A stretch of DNA of 64,000 nucleotides, taken from positions 48,660-112,659 of the forward strand of contig CAKTRJ010000001.1 in NCBI GenBank assembly GCA_934597345.1, read 5' to 3'. Each line of letters begins with the position of its first letter. Position 1 is the stretch's first letter. The position numbers were made by a program, and so were the translations under genes. The DNA comes from an uncultured Oscillospiraceae bacterium. Its GTDB lineage: Bacteria > Bacillota > Clostridia > Oscillospirales > Oscillospiraceae. The notes beneath the pieces are model-generated. The model did not search any database and had not been told where the DNA came from. It saw only the letters and a program-made list of their open reading frames with translations. Positions 49,047 through 57,997 of the stretch are shown piece by piece.

Positions 49047-50243
49047 TCACTCCTTGATGGTATAGCCCTGGTCAGCCAGATACTGGTACAGCTGGTGGAT
49101 ATGCTCGTGATTGCGGGTCTCCACCACCATGCGGACGCGGCAGGAGCCCACGCCTACCTTCATGCTGCTGCGCTCGTGGTACACCTCCAGCACGTTGACG
49201 CCTTCGTGAGACAGCGCCGCCAGATAGGTGGCCAGGGCGTTGGGCTGGTCGGGCAGCACGGTGGAGAAGCTGGCGATACGCCCCTCCGCCGTCAGGCCGT
49301 GCTTGATGATGCGCTCCAGCATGGTCACATCCACGTTGCCGCCGGACAGCAGGGCGCACACGGTCTTGCCCTTCACATCCAGCTTGCCGGACATGACGGC
49401 CGCCACGCTGACGGCGCCTGCACCCTCGGTGATGAGCTTCTGTTTTTCCAGAATGGTCAGGATGGCGGCGGCGATCTCGCTTTCGCTGACGGTGACCACC
49501 TTGTCCACATACTGACGGCACATGTCGAAGGTCAGCTCACCGGCGGTCTTGACCTGAATACCGTCGGCCATGGTGCCCACCTTGGGCAGGGTGATGATCT
49601 TATTCTGCCGCAGGGCCTCATACATGCTGGCCGCGCCCTCGGCCTGCACGCCGATGACCTGACAGGAGGGCTTCAGCTCCTTGACGGCCTTTGCCACGCC
49701 GGATACCAGTCCGCCGCCGCCGATGGCGGTGATGATCATGTCCACATCCGGCAGCTGCTCCAGGATCTCCAGACCGATGGTACCCTGACCGGCCATGATG
49801 CTGTAATCGTCAAAGGGGTGGATGAAGGTGTAGCCCTTCTCATCCCGCAGCCGGATGGCCTCGGCATAGGCGTCGTCATACACGCCGGGGACCAGCACCA
49901 CCTCCGCGCCGTAGCTGCGGGTGGCCTCGATTTTGGACAGGGGCGCGCCCTGAGGGATGCAGATCACCGCGTGGATGCCCATGTCGCGGGCGGCAAACGC
50001 CACGCCCTGGGCATGGTTTCCGGCGGAGCAGGCAATAACGCCCCTCGCCTTTTCCTCGTCAGACAGCGTGGCAATCTTGTAATACGCGCCGCGCAGCTTG
50101 AACGCGCCGGTCTTTTGCAGGCAGTCGGCCTTCAGGAACAGGCGGCACTCGTCGGTGATGCCGGTGCTGGGGATCACAGGGGTCTTGTTGATGACGCCGG
50201 ACAGTACGCGCTGGGCGTCGTGCAGCATTGCCATAGTCAGCAT
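49047..50243 (-). CDS. ilvA: Threonine ammonia-lyase (TdcB/IlvA short form with ACT domain)
   Basis: A 398-residue PLP enzyme converting threonine to 2-oxobutanoate and ammonia. PLP-binding Lys lies in QKTGAFKLRGA, the phosphate-binding loop is IGGGGLVSG, and SAGNHAQGVA is conserved. The C-terminal ~75 residues (from NALATYLAAL) form a single ACT domain, as in the catabolic-type/short IlvA of Firmicutes, suggesting allosteric control. AAGGAGG precedes ATG 50243. No other branched-chain gene is nearby, so biosynthetic or catabolic use is open. Confidence 0.93.
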   Translation of the reverse strand: MLTMAMLHDAQRVLSGVINKTPVIPSTGITDECRLFLKADCLQKTGAFKLRGAYYKIATLSDEEKARGVIACSAGNHAQGVAFAARDMGIHAVICIPQGAPLSKIEATRSYGAEVVLVPGVYDDAYAEAIRLRDEKGYTFIHPFDDYSIMAGQGTIGLEILEQLPDVDMIITAIGGGGLVSGVAKAVKELKPSCQVIGVQAEGAASMYEALRQNKIITLPKVGTMADGIQVKTAGELTFDMCRQYVDKVVTVSESEIAAAILTILEKQKLITEGAGAVSVAAVMSGKLDVKGKTVCALLSGGNVDVTMLERIIKHGLTAEGRIASFSTVLPDQPNALATYLAALSHEGVNVLEVYHERSSMKVGVGSCRVRMVVETRNHEHIHQLYQYLADQGYTIKE

Positions 50244-50433
50244 AGCAGTTCCTCCTTCACAATTGTGCGCGGGACGTATACATTATTGAGTTTTCTGTAC
50301 TTTTATAGTAGCACAGCCTTCCTGCGATTGCAATCGCTTTTTCGGAAATTTGACAAATCGGGAAGTTTTGTCTATAATATATATTTGGTTAAGTATTCGG
50401 TGATGGAACCAGACGTGCCTCTGGTAAACATCC

Positions 50434-50520
50434 GTGCGGCGGCATGACCACATGCCGCCGCACAAGCGAAGAAAACATTCCGGTTAATGGCGGCGGGGTG
50501 TGGTCACCCCGCCCTACAAA
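50434..50520. repeat. Dispersed hairpin repeat, copy 2 (inverted relative to copy 1)
   Basis: Contains TGCGGCGGCATGACCACATGCCGCCGCA (two 12-bp arms, 50435-50462) and a second hairpin at 50489-50520, which is the reverse complement of 19132-19163 with one mismatch. It sits between the divergent threonine deaminase and E2-like genes. The rest of 50244-50575 shows an AT-rich stretch and the E2-like ribosome site. Confidence 0.8.
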
Positions 50521-50575
50521 ACATTGTATCAAGCCTGTAACTACAAACAAACATAAAAAGGAGAAACCCACACAT

Positions 50576-51451
50576 ATGGAGCAATACAAACGCCGCCGGG
50601 GCGACCGGCGGGATGGCCGGCTGCTGCGGGAGCTGGATTCCCTGCACTTCATCACCGGCATCATCTACCCCAACCGCTGCGATAACGAGGCCTATATCTC
50701 CCAGCGCATCGACCTGACGGCCATCAACGCATACCTCGCCAAGAAGAACGAGACGGAGACGGACTTCCCCTATACCATGTTCCACCTGATCGTGACGGCT
50801 CTTCTCAAGACCATCACCCTGCGGCCCAAGCTGAACCGCTTCATCGTCAACAGCAACTTCTATCAGCGCAACGAGGTGTCCGCCGCCTTCGTGGTGAAGA
50901 AGCAGTTCTCCGACAAGGGCGCCGAGGCGCTGGCCTTCCTCCACAGCAAGGAGGATTTCACCGTGGAGGACGTGCACGAATACATCCGCTCCCAGGTGCA
51001 GGCCTGCCGGGGCGAGAAGGCCGACTCCTCCACCGAGAACATGGATATCCTCAACAAGCTGCCCCGGTGGCTGGGCAAGACTGCCGTCAAGTTCATTATG
51101 TGGCTGGATAAGCACGGCTGGGTGCCCAAGGACATGGTGGCCACCGACCCCTATTACAGCTCCGTTACCCTGTCCAACCTGGGCTCCATCAAGCTCAAGT
51201 GCGGCTATCACCACCTGACCAACTGGGGCACTTGCTCCCTGTTCTGCATCATCGGTGAGAAGAAGCTGTCTCCCATCTACGATGCCCAGGGCAATGTCAC
51301 CATGCATGAAACGCTGGATCTGGGCCTGACCATCGACGAGCGGCTGGCCGACGGCTATTACTATTCCAAGTCCGTCAAGCTGCTGAAATACCTGCTGGAG
51401 AACCCCGAGGAGCTGGAGAAGCCTTTGAAGGAGGAAGTACAATATGAGTGA
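50576..51451 (+). CDS. 2-oxoacid dehydrogenase E2-like (CAT-fold) acyltransferase without lipoyl domain
   Basis: A 291-residue protein from ATG 50576 (AAAAGGAG upstream). The fold pattern is that of the E2/chloramphenicol acetyltransferase catalytic domain: FHLIVTALLKTITLRPKLNRF, SVTLSNLGSIKL and GTCSLFCIIGEKK. Lipoyl and E1-binding domains are absent. The catalytic HxxxDG is replaced by ERLADG, so the usual catalytic His is Glu. It overlaps the acyl-adenylating enzyme gene by 8 nt, suggesting the pair handles the same acyl group. Substrate unknown. Confidence 0.85.
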   Translation: MEQYKRRRGDRRDGRLLRELDSLHFITGIIYPNRCDNEAYISQRIDLTAINAYLAKKNETETDFPYTMFHLIVTALLKTITLRPKLNRFIVNSNFYQRNEVSAAFVVKKQFSDKGAEALAFLHSKEDFTVEDVHEYIRSQVQACRGEKADSSTENMDILNKLPRWLGKTAVKFIMWLDKHGWVPKDMVATDPYYSSVTLSNLGSIKLKCGYHHLTNWGTCSLFCIIGEKKLSPIYDAQGNVTMHETLDLGLTIDERLADGYYYSKSVKLLKYLLENPEELEKPLKEEVQYE

Positions 51452-53177
51452 AGTCAAGACCCCGTGGAAGGACTATATGGGCGACGTACCCATGCATCTG
51501 GACTATTTCCAGGGCAGCATGTTTGACGCCGTGGCCCACATGGCCGAGCTGTATCCCAACAACATCGCCTTCGATTTCATGGGCAAGTCCACCACCTACC
51601 GCAAGATGGTGCAGGAGATCGAAAAGTGCGCCAAGAGTCTGAAAACTCTGGGCGTGCGGCCCGGCGACAAGGTCACCATCGCCATGCCCAACTGCCCCCA
51701 GGCCATCTATATGTTCTATGCCGTGAATCTGGTGGGCGGCATCGCCAACATGATCCACCCCCTGTCGGCGGAAAAGGAGATCGAGTTCTATCTCAACGAG
51801 TCCCAGTCCACCACCGCCATCACGCTGGATCAGTTCTATGACAAGTTCGAGCATATCCGTCAGAACACCGGCATCATCAACATCATCATCGCCTCGGTGA
51901 AGGACGCGCTGAGCCGCACCATCCGGGCAGGCTATATGCTGACCGAGGGCCGCAAGATCCAGAAGATCCCCGATGACGCGCCTGTTATCCGCTGGAAGGA
52001 ATTCATGGACATGTCCCGGTTCTGCTTCTACAAGAACTTCCGGGTGGAGCGGGGCTACAATGACCCCGCCGTGATCCTGTACTCCGGCGGCACCACCGGC
52101 ACCACCAAGGGCATCGTGCTGACCAACGGCAACTTCAACGCCCTCAGCCAGCAGATCATCGCCACCAATCCCATGTTCCGGCCCGGCGACCGGATGCTGG
52201 CCGCCATGCCCCTGTTCCACGGCTTCGGCCTGGGCGTGTGCGTCCACTCCATGCTGGCTCAGGGCGGCCGCTGCATCCTGATCCCCCGCTTCACCGCCAA
52301 GAGCTATGCCAAGCAGATCGTCAAGTACAAGTGCAACTTCATCGCCGGTGTGCCCACGCTGTATGAGGCGCTGCTGCGCCTGCCCAGCATGGACAACGCC
52401 GATCTCAGCAGCCTGAAGGGCGTGTTCTCTGGCGGTGACAGCCTGTCCATTGAGCTGAAGAAGAAGTTCGACAAGTTCCTGTACGACCATCACGCCGTCA
52501 TTCAGGTGCGGGAGGGCTACGGCACCACCGAGACCGTCACCGCCTGCTGCCTGACGCCTACCCATATTTATAAGGAGGGCTCCATCGGCCTGCCCTTCCC
52601 CGACACCTATATCAAGATCGTCAAGCCCGGCACCGATGAGGAGCTGCCCTACGGCGAAGAGGGAGAGATCCTGCTGGCCGGTCCCACTGTCATGAAGGAG
52701 TACATGAATCACCCCGAAGAGACGGCCAAGACCCTCCGCAAGCACGACGACGGCCTGACGTGGGTCTATACCGGCGATCTGGGCGTCATGGACGATCAGG
52801 GCTTCATCTACTTCCGGGGCCGCGCCAAGCGCATGATCATCTCCTCCGGCTACAACGTGTATCCCGGCCAGATCGAGAACATTCTGGACGCCAACGAGAT
52901 GGTGCAGATGAGCTGCGTCATTGGTGTGCCTGATGCCTACAAGATGCAGAAGGTGAAGGCATTCGTCATGCTGAAGCCCGGCGTGGAGGCCAACGAGGGC
53001 ACCCGTGACGCCCTGCTGGGCTATTGCCGCAAGCATGTGGCCAAGTACGCCATGCCCTACGACATCGAGTTCCGGGATGAGCTGCCCAAGACGCTGGTGG
53101 GCAAGGTGGCCTACCGCGTTCTGGAGGAAGAGGAGCTCAAAAAGATCGCCAGAGAAAACGAGAGCGCGGCAGAGTAA
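51444..53177 (+). CDS. Class I adenylate-forming enzyme (acyl-CoA synthetase-like)
   Basis: A 577-residue AMP-binding protein. ATP/AMP motifs: YSGGTTGTTKGIVLTNGNF, GYGTTETVTACC, YTGDLGVMDDQGFIYFRGRAKRMI and the C-terminal catalytic Lys region (LPKTLVGKVAYRVLEEEEL). It would activate a carboxylic acid as acyl-adenylate and probably transfer it to CoA. No acyl carrier protein gene is nearby. The start overlaps the end of the E2-like gene, so both are made from one transcript. Confidence 0.93.
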   Translation: MSEVKTPWKDYMGDVPMHLDYFQGSMFDAVAHMAELYPNNIAFDFMGKSTTYRKMVQEIEKCAKSLKTLGVRPGDKVTIAMPNCPQAIYMFYAVNLVGGIANMIHPLSAEKEIEFYLNESQSTTAITLDQFYDKFEHIRQNTGIINIIIASVKDALSRTIRAGYMLTEGRKIQKIPDDAPVIRWKEFMDMSRFCFYKNFRVERGYNDPAVILYSGGTTGTTKGIVLTNGNFNALSQQIIATNPMFRPGDRMLAAMPLFHGFGLGVCVHSMLAQGGRCILIPRFTAKSYAKQIVKYKCNFIAGVPTLYEALLRLPSMDNADLSSLKGVFSGGDSLSIELKKKFDKFLYDHHAVIQVREGYGTTETVTACCLTPTHIYKEGSIGLPFPDTYIKIVKPGTDEELPYGEEGEILLAGPTVMKEYMNHPEETAKTLRKHDDGLTWVYTGDLGVMDDQGFIYFRGRAKRMIISSGYNVYPGQIENILDANEMVQMSCVIGVPDAYKMQKVKAFVMLKPGVEANEGTRDALLGYCRKHVAKYAMPYDIEFRDELPKTLVGKVAYRVLEEEELKKIARENESAAE

Positions 53178-53181
53178 ACCG

Positions 53182-53220
53182 TAAAAAAACACCCGCATGC
53201 ACGGCATGCGGGTGTTTTTT
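53182..53220. terminator. Bidirectional terminator between convergent genes
   Basis: 18-bp stem AAAAAAACACCCGCATGC with its complement, loop ACG; T-runs on both strands. Its right edge touches the stop codon of the RluA-family gene. Confidence 0.92.
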
Positions 53221-54176
53221 TATCCGAAATACTTTTCACGGAAGGGGACACTTTCCACCTGGAAGCTACGGCCCCGGAGATAGTTCAGTATCCCCGCGTC
53301 GGTTGGAAAGTCAAAGGTCAGCTTATAGGAGTACAGCGCCTGCCGCGTCTCGCCGTAGCGGCGGTTCACGTCGCCCCGGCCATACTTGCCGTCACCCAGC
53401 AGGGGACAGCCCATGTGGGCGAAGGTGGCGCGGATCTGATGGGTGCGGCCGGTCTTCAGCCCCACCTCCACCAGCGCCAGCTCGCCCCGGCGCTCCAGCG
53501 TCTCATAGGTGGTGATGGCAGTCTTGCCGCCGGGGACGGGCTTTGTGCGGACGGAGACCTCTTTCTTCTTCTCATCCTTCACCAGAAAGACCTCCACCCG
53601 GCCCCTGGGCGGCTGCGGCGCGCCCACCGTGATGCAGAGATAGCGCTTATCCATCTCCCGGCTGCGAATCTTTTCGTTGATGATCCGCAGCGTCTCGGCG
53701 TTCTTGGCGGCAATGACGATGCCGCCGGTGTTGCGGTCAATACGGTTGCACAGGGCGGGGGTGAAGGCGTTCTCCCACTTGGGGTTCCACTCCCGTTTCT
53801 GGTAGAGGTACGCCTGAATGTGGTTGATGAGGGTGTTGACCTTCTCCGTCTCATCGGCGTGTACCACCAGTCCCGGCCGCTTGTCCAGCAGCATCAGGTT
53901 CTCGTCCTCGTACACGATGGTGAGGCTGGGCTTGAACAGCGTCAGGAACATGTTGTCCTCGCGGGGCTTGTCAAAGAACTCGTCGTTGATGTATAATTGC
54001 AGCACGTCGCCCTCCCGGAGCCGCTGATCCCGCTGCGCCCGCGCGCCGTTGCACTTGATGCGTTTGAGCCGGATGTACTTTTGCAGCAGGGCGGAGGGCA
54101 GCAGCGGCAGGGACTTTGCCACAAAGCGGTCAAGCCGCTGTCCCGCGTCATTTTTTCCGATGGTCAGCTCCCGCAT
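53220..54176 (-). CDS. RluA-family RNA pseudouridine synthase with S4-like N-terminus
   Basis: A 318-residue synthase. The first ~60 residues (GKNDAGQRLDRFVAKSL...LREGDVLQLYIND) are S4-like RNA-binding. The catalytic motif reads NRIDRNTGGIVIAAK; the Asp is kept but the usual His of HRLD is Asn, a variant seen in RluC-like clostridial proteins. LKTGRTHQIRATFAHMGCPLLGD is the second signature. It modifies an unidentified uridine, most likely in 23S rRNA. Confidence 0.92.
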   Translation of the reverse strand: MRELTIGKNDAGQRLDRFVAKSLPLLPSALLQKYIRLKRIKCNGARAQRDQRLREGDVLQLYINDEFFDKPREDNMFLTLFKPSLTIVYEDENLMLLDKRPGLVVHADETEKVNTLINHIQAYLYQKREWNPKWENAFTPALCNRIDRNTGGIVIAAKNAETLRIINEKIRSREMDKRYLCITVGAPQPPRGRVEVFLVKDEKKKEVSVRTKPVPGGKTAITTYETLERRGELALVEVGLKTGRTHQIRATFAHMGCPLLGDGKYGRGDVNRRYGETRQALYSYKLTFDFPTDAGILNYLRGRSFQVESVPFREKYFG

Positions 54177-54295
54177 GGGCGCACCTCCCCAAAAGAATGG
54201 TCTGCCTTATTGTACCCAAGGGCGGCACAAATGTCAAAGGGAATTCACCGGAAGAAAAATATGGTGAAAAATGCCGCCTTTTTTGCAAAAAAGGT

Positions 54296-54324
54296 TTGAC
54301 AACCCTTGTTTTTCACGCTATAAT
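54296..54324 (+). promoter_or_regulatory. Consensus sigma-A promoter of the DUF177-rpmF operon
   Basis: TTGACA (54296-54301), 17-bp spacer, TATAAT (54319-54324). The strongest consensus promoter in the window, as fits ribosomal protein expression. Confidence 0.92.
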
Positions 54325-54351
54325 ACTATCCGTGTCATTGCGAGGTGTACT

Positions 54352-54849
54352 ATGCTTTTGAACGTAAACAAGCTGCTGCATACGCCGGATGCGGCGCAGG
54401 ATTTCTCTTTCGAGATGGATCTGAGCGATTTGGAATTCGGCGGCAGCTACCCCGTGTCCCAGCCGGTCACTGTGGAAGGCCGGATCAGGAACAAGGCCGG
54501 CGTCCTGCTGTGTACGCTCGAGGCGAGTACGACGCTCCACTGCATCTGTGACCGCTGTGCGGAACCCTTTACCGAGGATAAGACCGTTGCATACCAGTGT
54601 GTGCTGGCAGAGGAACGGCAGTCCGACGACGATGAGGAGATCGTGCTGCTGGAAAATGATGAGGTGGACTTGGGCGAAGTGGCTCGCACTGCGTTTATCC
54701 TTGAGATGGACACGAAAACTCTCTGCTCTCCCGATTGTAAGGGCCTGTGTCCCGGCTGCGGCGTCAACCTCAATCACGAGGCGTGCCGCTGCAAGAAGGC
54801 GGTGGATCCGCGGCTTGCGAAGCTGGCCCAGCTCCTGGAGGATCGGTAA
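54352..54849 (+). CDS. DUF177 (YceD-like) protein
   Basis: A 165-residue protein from ATG 54352, preceded by GAGGTG. DUF177 features are present: EGRIRNKAGVLLCTLEASTTLHCICDRCAEPF and LCSPDCKGLCPGCGVNLN near the C-terminus, with cysteine pairs that probably bind zinc. In bacteria and plants this family acts in 23S rRNA accumulation and nearly always sits directly before rpmF, as here. The two are separated by 60 nt and share the promoter. Confidence 0.92.
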   Translation: MLLNVNKLLHTPDAAQDFSFEMDLSDLEFGGSYPVSQPVTVEGRIRNKAGVLLCTLEASTTLHCICDRCAEPFTEDKTVAYQCVLAEERQSDDDEEIVLLENDEVDLGEVARTAFILEMDTKTLCSPDCKGLCPGCGVNLNHEACRCKKAVDPRLAKLAQLLEDR

Positions 54850-54909
54850 GCGGAGACCTGATTATTATACTACTGCTCACGGCAGTTAAAAGACCAAGGA
54901 GGTGTCAAC

Positions 54910-55107
54910 ATGGCAGTCCCTAAGGGAAAAGTATCGAAGCAAAGACGCAATAAGAGACGCAGCTCCGTTTGGAAGCTGGCGACTCCCGGTCTGGTGGCAT
55001 GCCCCAAGTGTGGTGCGCTGCATCTGCCTCACAGAATGTGCCCGGAGTGCGGTGTCTACAATGGCCGTCAGGTCAAGGAGATCAAGTCCGTGGCCGCTGG
55101 CAAGTAA
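54910..55107 (+). CDS. rpmF: 50S ribosomal protein L32
   Basis: A 65-residue basic protein. N-terminus MAVPKGKVSKQRRNKRRS is the L32 signature. It keeps the zinc-ribbon form with CPKCG and CPECG (C+ type). It is part of the large ribosomal subunit. A strong AGGAGG precedes the ATG. It is the second gene of the DUF177-rpmF operon; fatty-acid genes that often follow in other genomes are absent here. Confidence 0.97.
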   Translation: MAVPKGKVSKQRRNKRRSSVWKLATPGLVACPKCGALHLPHRMCPECGVYNGRQVKEIKSVAAGK

Positions 55108-55129
55108 GCCGTCGACGTGTGTCCTTGTT

Positions 55130-55163
55130 AGGAGGGAAGATTTTTCTTCCCTCCTTACTTTTT
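55130..55163 (+). terminator. Intrinsic terminator of rpmF
   Basis: Stem AGGAGGGAAGA with TCTTCCCTCCT, T-rich loop, followed by TACTTTTTT. Confidence 0.88.
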
Positions 55164-55269
55164 TGCGCTTCCCTCCAATTTTTCATGACATGCATCGAAA
55201 TCATGCGTTTTACTTTTCTCCCTGCATCGGATATACTGTCAAAAGACGGTATAAAATTTGGTTTTTATC

Positions 55270-55298
55270 TTGCGTTACAGGGGGAAAATGGCTATAAT
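55270..55298 (+). promoter_or_regulatory. Sigma-A promoter of the DUF512-der-plsY operon
   Basis: TTGCGT (55270-55275), 17-bp spacer, TATAAT (55293-55298). Confidence 0.82.
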
Positions 55299-55348
55299 AT
55301 TATGGTTATCATGCCACCTTATGCCGTTTTACAGGAGAGAGCGCCGTT

Positions 55349-56653
55349 ATGAGTACCGTTATCACATCCATCGATCCCCATTCCCCGGCGGAAAAGGCCG
55401 GGATCACCGTGGGCGAACAGCTGCTGGAGATCAACGGCCACCACATTGTGGATGTGCTGGACTACCGGTTTTACGGCTATGATCCTGTGGCGGTGCTGCG
55501 GCTTATGAAGGACGGGCAGGAGCGGACGGTCACCATCCGCAAGGAGGAGGGCCGCGATCTGGGGCTGAACTTCCCCACCTATCTGATGGACGAGATGCAC
55601 CGCTGCGCCAACCACTGCCTGTTCTGCTTTGTGGATCAGATGCCGCCCAACATGCGGCCGTCCCTCTACATCAAGGACGACGACGAGCGGCTCAGCTTCC
55701 TGCTGGGCAACTATACCACCCTGACCAACCTCAGTGAGCGGGAGGCCCAGCGGATCATCGACCTGCACATCAGCCCCATCAACGTGTCCGTTCATGCCAC
55801 CGACCCACAGCTCCACTGCACGCTGCTGGGCAACAAGAACGCGGAGCGGTCGCTGGAATACATCCGGCGCTTCTGCCAGGCAGGCATCGTCATGAACGGC
55901 CAGATCGTGGTATGCCCCGGCTGGAACGACGGCGATCAGCTGCGCCGCACCCTGCGGGACCTGACGGATTGGCAGTTTTCCAGCTGCTCGCTGGTGCCGG
56001 TAGGCATCACCAAGTACCGCAAGGGTCTTGCCAAGCTCCGCCCGGTGGAAAAGGACTGCGCCCGGGAGATCATCGCCATTGCCGAGGAGTTCGGGCAGGA
56101 GAACCTGCGGCGCTACGGCACCCGGCGCTTCTTCTGCGCCGACGAGCTGTTCCTGCGGGCAGAGCTGCCTCTGCCGGAGGAGGAGTATTACGAGGGCTAC
56201 CGCCAGATCGAGAACGGCGTGGGCATGCTGCGGTCGCTGGAGCAGGAATTTTTGTCCGCCATGAAAATGGAGGAGCCGGACGCCGCGCCCAGCCCCTTCA
56301 CCATCGCCACCGGCGTGGCCGCCGCGCCCTTCATGCAGATGCTGGTGGATAAGGCCAGGGCTTACTTCCCCAGGCTGGACGCGGAGGTGATCGCCGTGGA
56401 AAACGATTTCTTCGGCCACACCATCGACGTGACGGGCCTTCTGACGGGGCAGGACATCGCAAAGCAGCTGCAAGGCCGGGTGAAGGGCCGGCGTGTGCTG
56501 CTGACGGTGCATATGCTGCGCCACGGCGAGACCGTATTTTTGGATGATTATACAGTGGAGCGGCTGTCCCACGAGCTGGGCAGCCCCGTCCAGATCGTGG
56601 ACGATGACGGCGGCGCCCTGCTGGACGCCATGCTGGAAGCCATTATCGGATAA
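55349..56653 (+). CDS. PDZ - radical SAM-like - DUF512 protein
   Basis: A 434-residue protein. Residues 1-60 are a PDZ-like domain (ITSIDPHSPAEKAGI...GEQLLEINGH). A CANHCLFCFVD motif near residue 87 fits the CxxxCxxC of a radical SAM 4Fe-4S site. The C-terminal ~200 residues are DUF512 (NDFFGHTIDVTGLLTGQDI, MLRHGETVFLDDYTVE). The family is widespread in Firmicutes and cyanobacteria, and its reaction is unknown. It is 15 nt upstream of der, the conserved arrangement in clostridia. Confidence 0.92.
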   Translation: MSTVITSIDPHSPAEKAGITVGEQLLEINGHHIVDVLDYRFYGYDPVAVLRLMKDGQERTVTIRKEEGRDLGLNFPTYLMDEMHRCANHCLFCFVDQMPPNMRPSLYIKDDDERLSFLLGNYTTLTNLSEREAQRIIDLHISPINVSVHATDPQLHCTLLGNKNAERSLEYIRRFCQAGIVMNGQIVVCPGWNDGDQLRRTLRDLTDWQFSSCSLVPVGITKYRKGLAKLRPVEKDCAREIIAIAEEFGQENLRRYGTRRFFCADELFLRAELPLPEEEYYEGYRQIENGVGMLRSLEQEFLSAMKMEEPDAAPSPFTIATGVAAAPFMQMLVDKARAYFPRLDAEVIAVENDFFGHTIDVTGLLTGQDIAKQLQGRVKGRRVLLTVHMLRHGETVFLDDYTVERLSHELGSPVQIVDDDGGALLDAMLEAIIG

Positions 56654-56668
56654 AAGGAGGGAAAAACT

Positions 56669-57997
56669 ATGGCAAAACCTTTGATCGCCATCGTGGGCCG
56701 CCCCAACGTGGGCAAGTCCATGCTGTTCAATAAGCTGATCGGCAAGCGCCTGAGCATCGTGGAGGATACCCCCGGCGTCACCCGCGACCGCATTTACGGC
56801 GAAAGCGAGTGGCTGGGCCATAAGTTCCGCCTGGTGGACACCGGCGGCATCGAGCCCAGCACCGACAACCAGATTCTGTCCTTCATGCGGGAGCAGGCCC
56901 AGATCGCCATCGACAACGCCACGGTGATCGTGTTCGTCACCGACATCAAGACCGGCATGACCGCCGCCGATCAGGAGGTGGCCGGGATGCTGCAGCGCAG
57001 CAAGAAGCCCATTGTGCTGGCCGTCAACAAAATGGACGCCACCGGTACGGTGGATCCGGATTTCTATGAGTTCTACAACCTGGGACTGGGCGATCCCATC
57101 GCCGTGTCCGCTGTTCACGGCCACGGCACCGGCGACCTGCTGGACGAGTGCCTGAAGTACTTCCCGCCTGAGGAGGACGAGGACGACGAGTCCGACGTCA
57201 TTCAGGTGGCCATCATCGGCAAGCCCAACGTGGGCAAGTCCAGCCTGACCAACCGTATCCTGGGCGAGCAGCGGGTCATCGTCAGCAACGTGGCGGGCAC
57301 CACCCGCGACGCCATCGACAGCTATTTCGAGAACGCTCAGGGCAAATACAACTTCATCGACACCGCCGGTATGCGGAAAAAGTCCAAGGTGGACGACAAT
57401 ATCGAAAAATACAGCGTCCTGCGGGCCACCATGGCCATCGAGCGCAGCGACGTGTGCCTCATCATGATCGACGCCAACGACGGCGTTACCGAGCAGGACA
57501 CCAAGGTGGCCGGTCTGGCCCACGAGGCGGGCAAGGCCTGCATCATCGTGGTGAACAAGTGGGACGCCGTGGAGAAGGACGACAAGACCATGGATCGCAT
57601 GCGGGAGGATATCCGCCGGGATCTCAGCTTCATGACCTACGCGCCCATCGTGTTCATCTCCGCCCTGACGGGCCAGCGGGTGGGACGGCTCTTCGAGCTG
57701 ATCAACTACGTCAACGATCAGGCCTCCATGCGCATCACCACCGGCATGCTGAACAGCGTGCTGGCCGATGCCCAGACCCGCGTGCAGCCGCCTACGGACA
57801 AGGGCCGCCGCCTGAAGATCTATTACATGACCCAGGTGGGCATCAAGCCGCCCCATTTCGTGGTGTTCTGCAACGACAAGAAGCTGTTCCACTTCTCCTA
57901 CCGCCGGTATCTGGAGAACCAGATCCGCAGCGTGTTCGGACTGGAGGGTACCCCCGTTATCATGACCATCCGCCAGAAGGGAGAGGATGAGGGATGA
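56669..57997 (+). CDS. der: Ribosome-assembly GTPase Der (EngA)
   Basis: A 442-residue GTPase with two tandem G domains and a C-terminal KH-like domain. First P-loop GRPNVGKS near residue 10, DTPGVTRDR, and NKMD; second P-loop GKPNVGKSSL near residue 187, AGTTRDAID, and NKWD. It assists 50S subunit maturation. AAAGGAGG precedes ATG 56669. It overlaps plsY by 4 nt. Confidence 0.98.
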   Translation: MAKPLIAIVGRPNVGKSMLFNKLIGKRLSIVEDTPGVTRDRIYGESEWLGHKFRLVDTGGIEPSTDNQILSFMREQAQIAIDNATVIVFVTDIKTGMTAADQEVAGMLQRSKKPIVLAVNKMDATGTVDPDFYEFYNLGLGDPIAVSAVHGHGTGDLLDECLKYFPPEEDEDDESDVIQVAIIGKPNVGKSSLTNRILGEQRVIVSNVAGTTRDAIDSYFENAQGKYNFIDTAGMRKKSKVDDNIEKYSVLRATMAIERSDVCLIMIDANDGVTEQDTKVAGLAHEAGKACIIVVNKWDAVEKDDKTMDRMREDIRRDLSFMTYAPIVFISALTGQRVGRLFELINYVNDQASMRITTGMLNSVLADAQTRVQPPTDKGRRLKIYYMTQVGIKPPHFVVFCNDKKLFHFSYRRYLENQIRSVFGLEGTPVIMTIRQKGEDEG

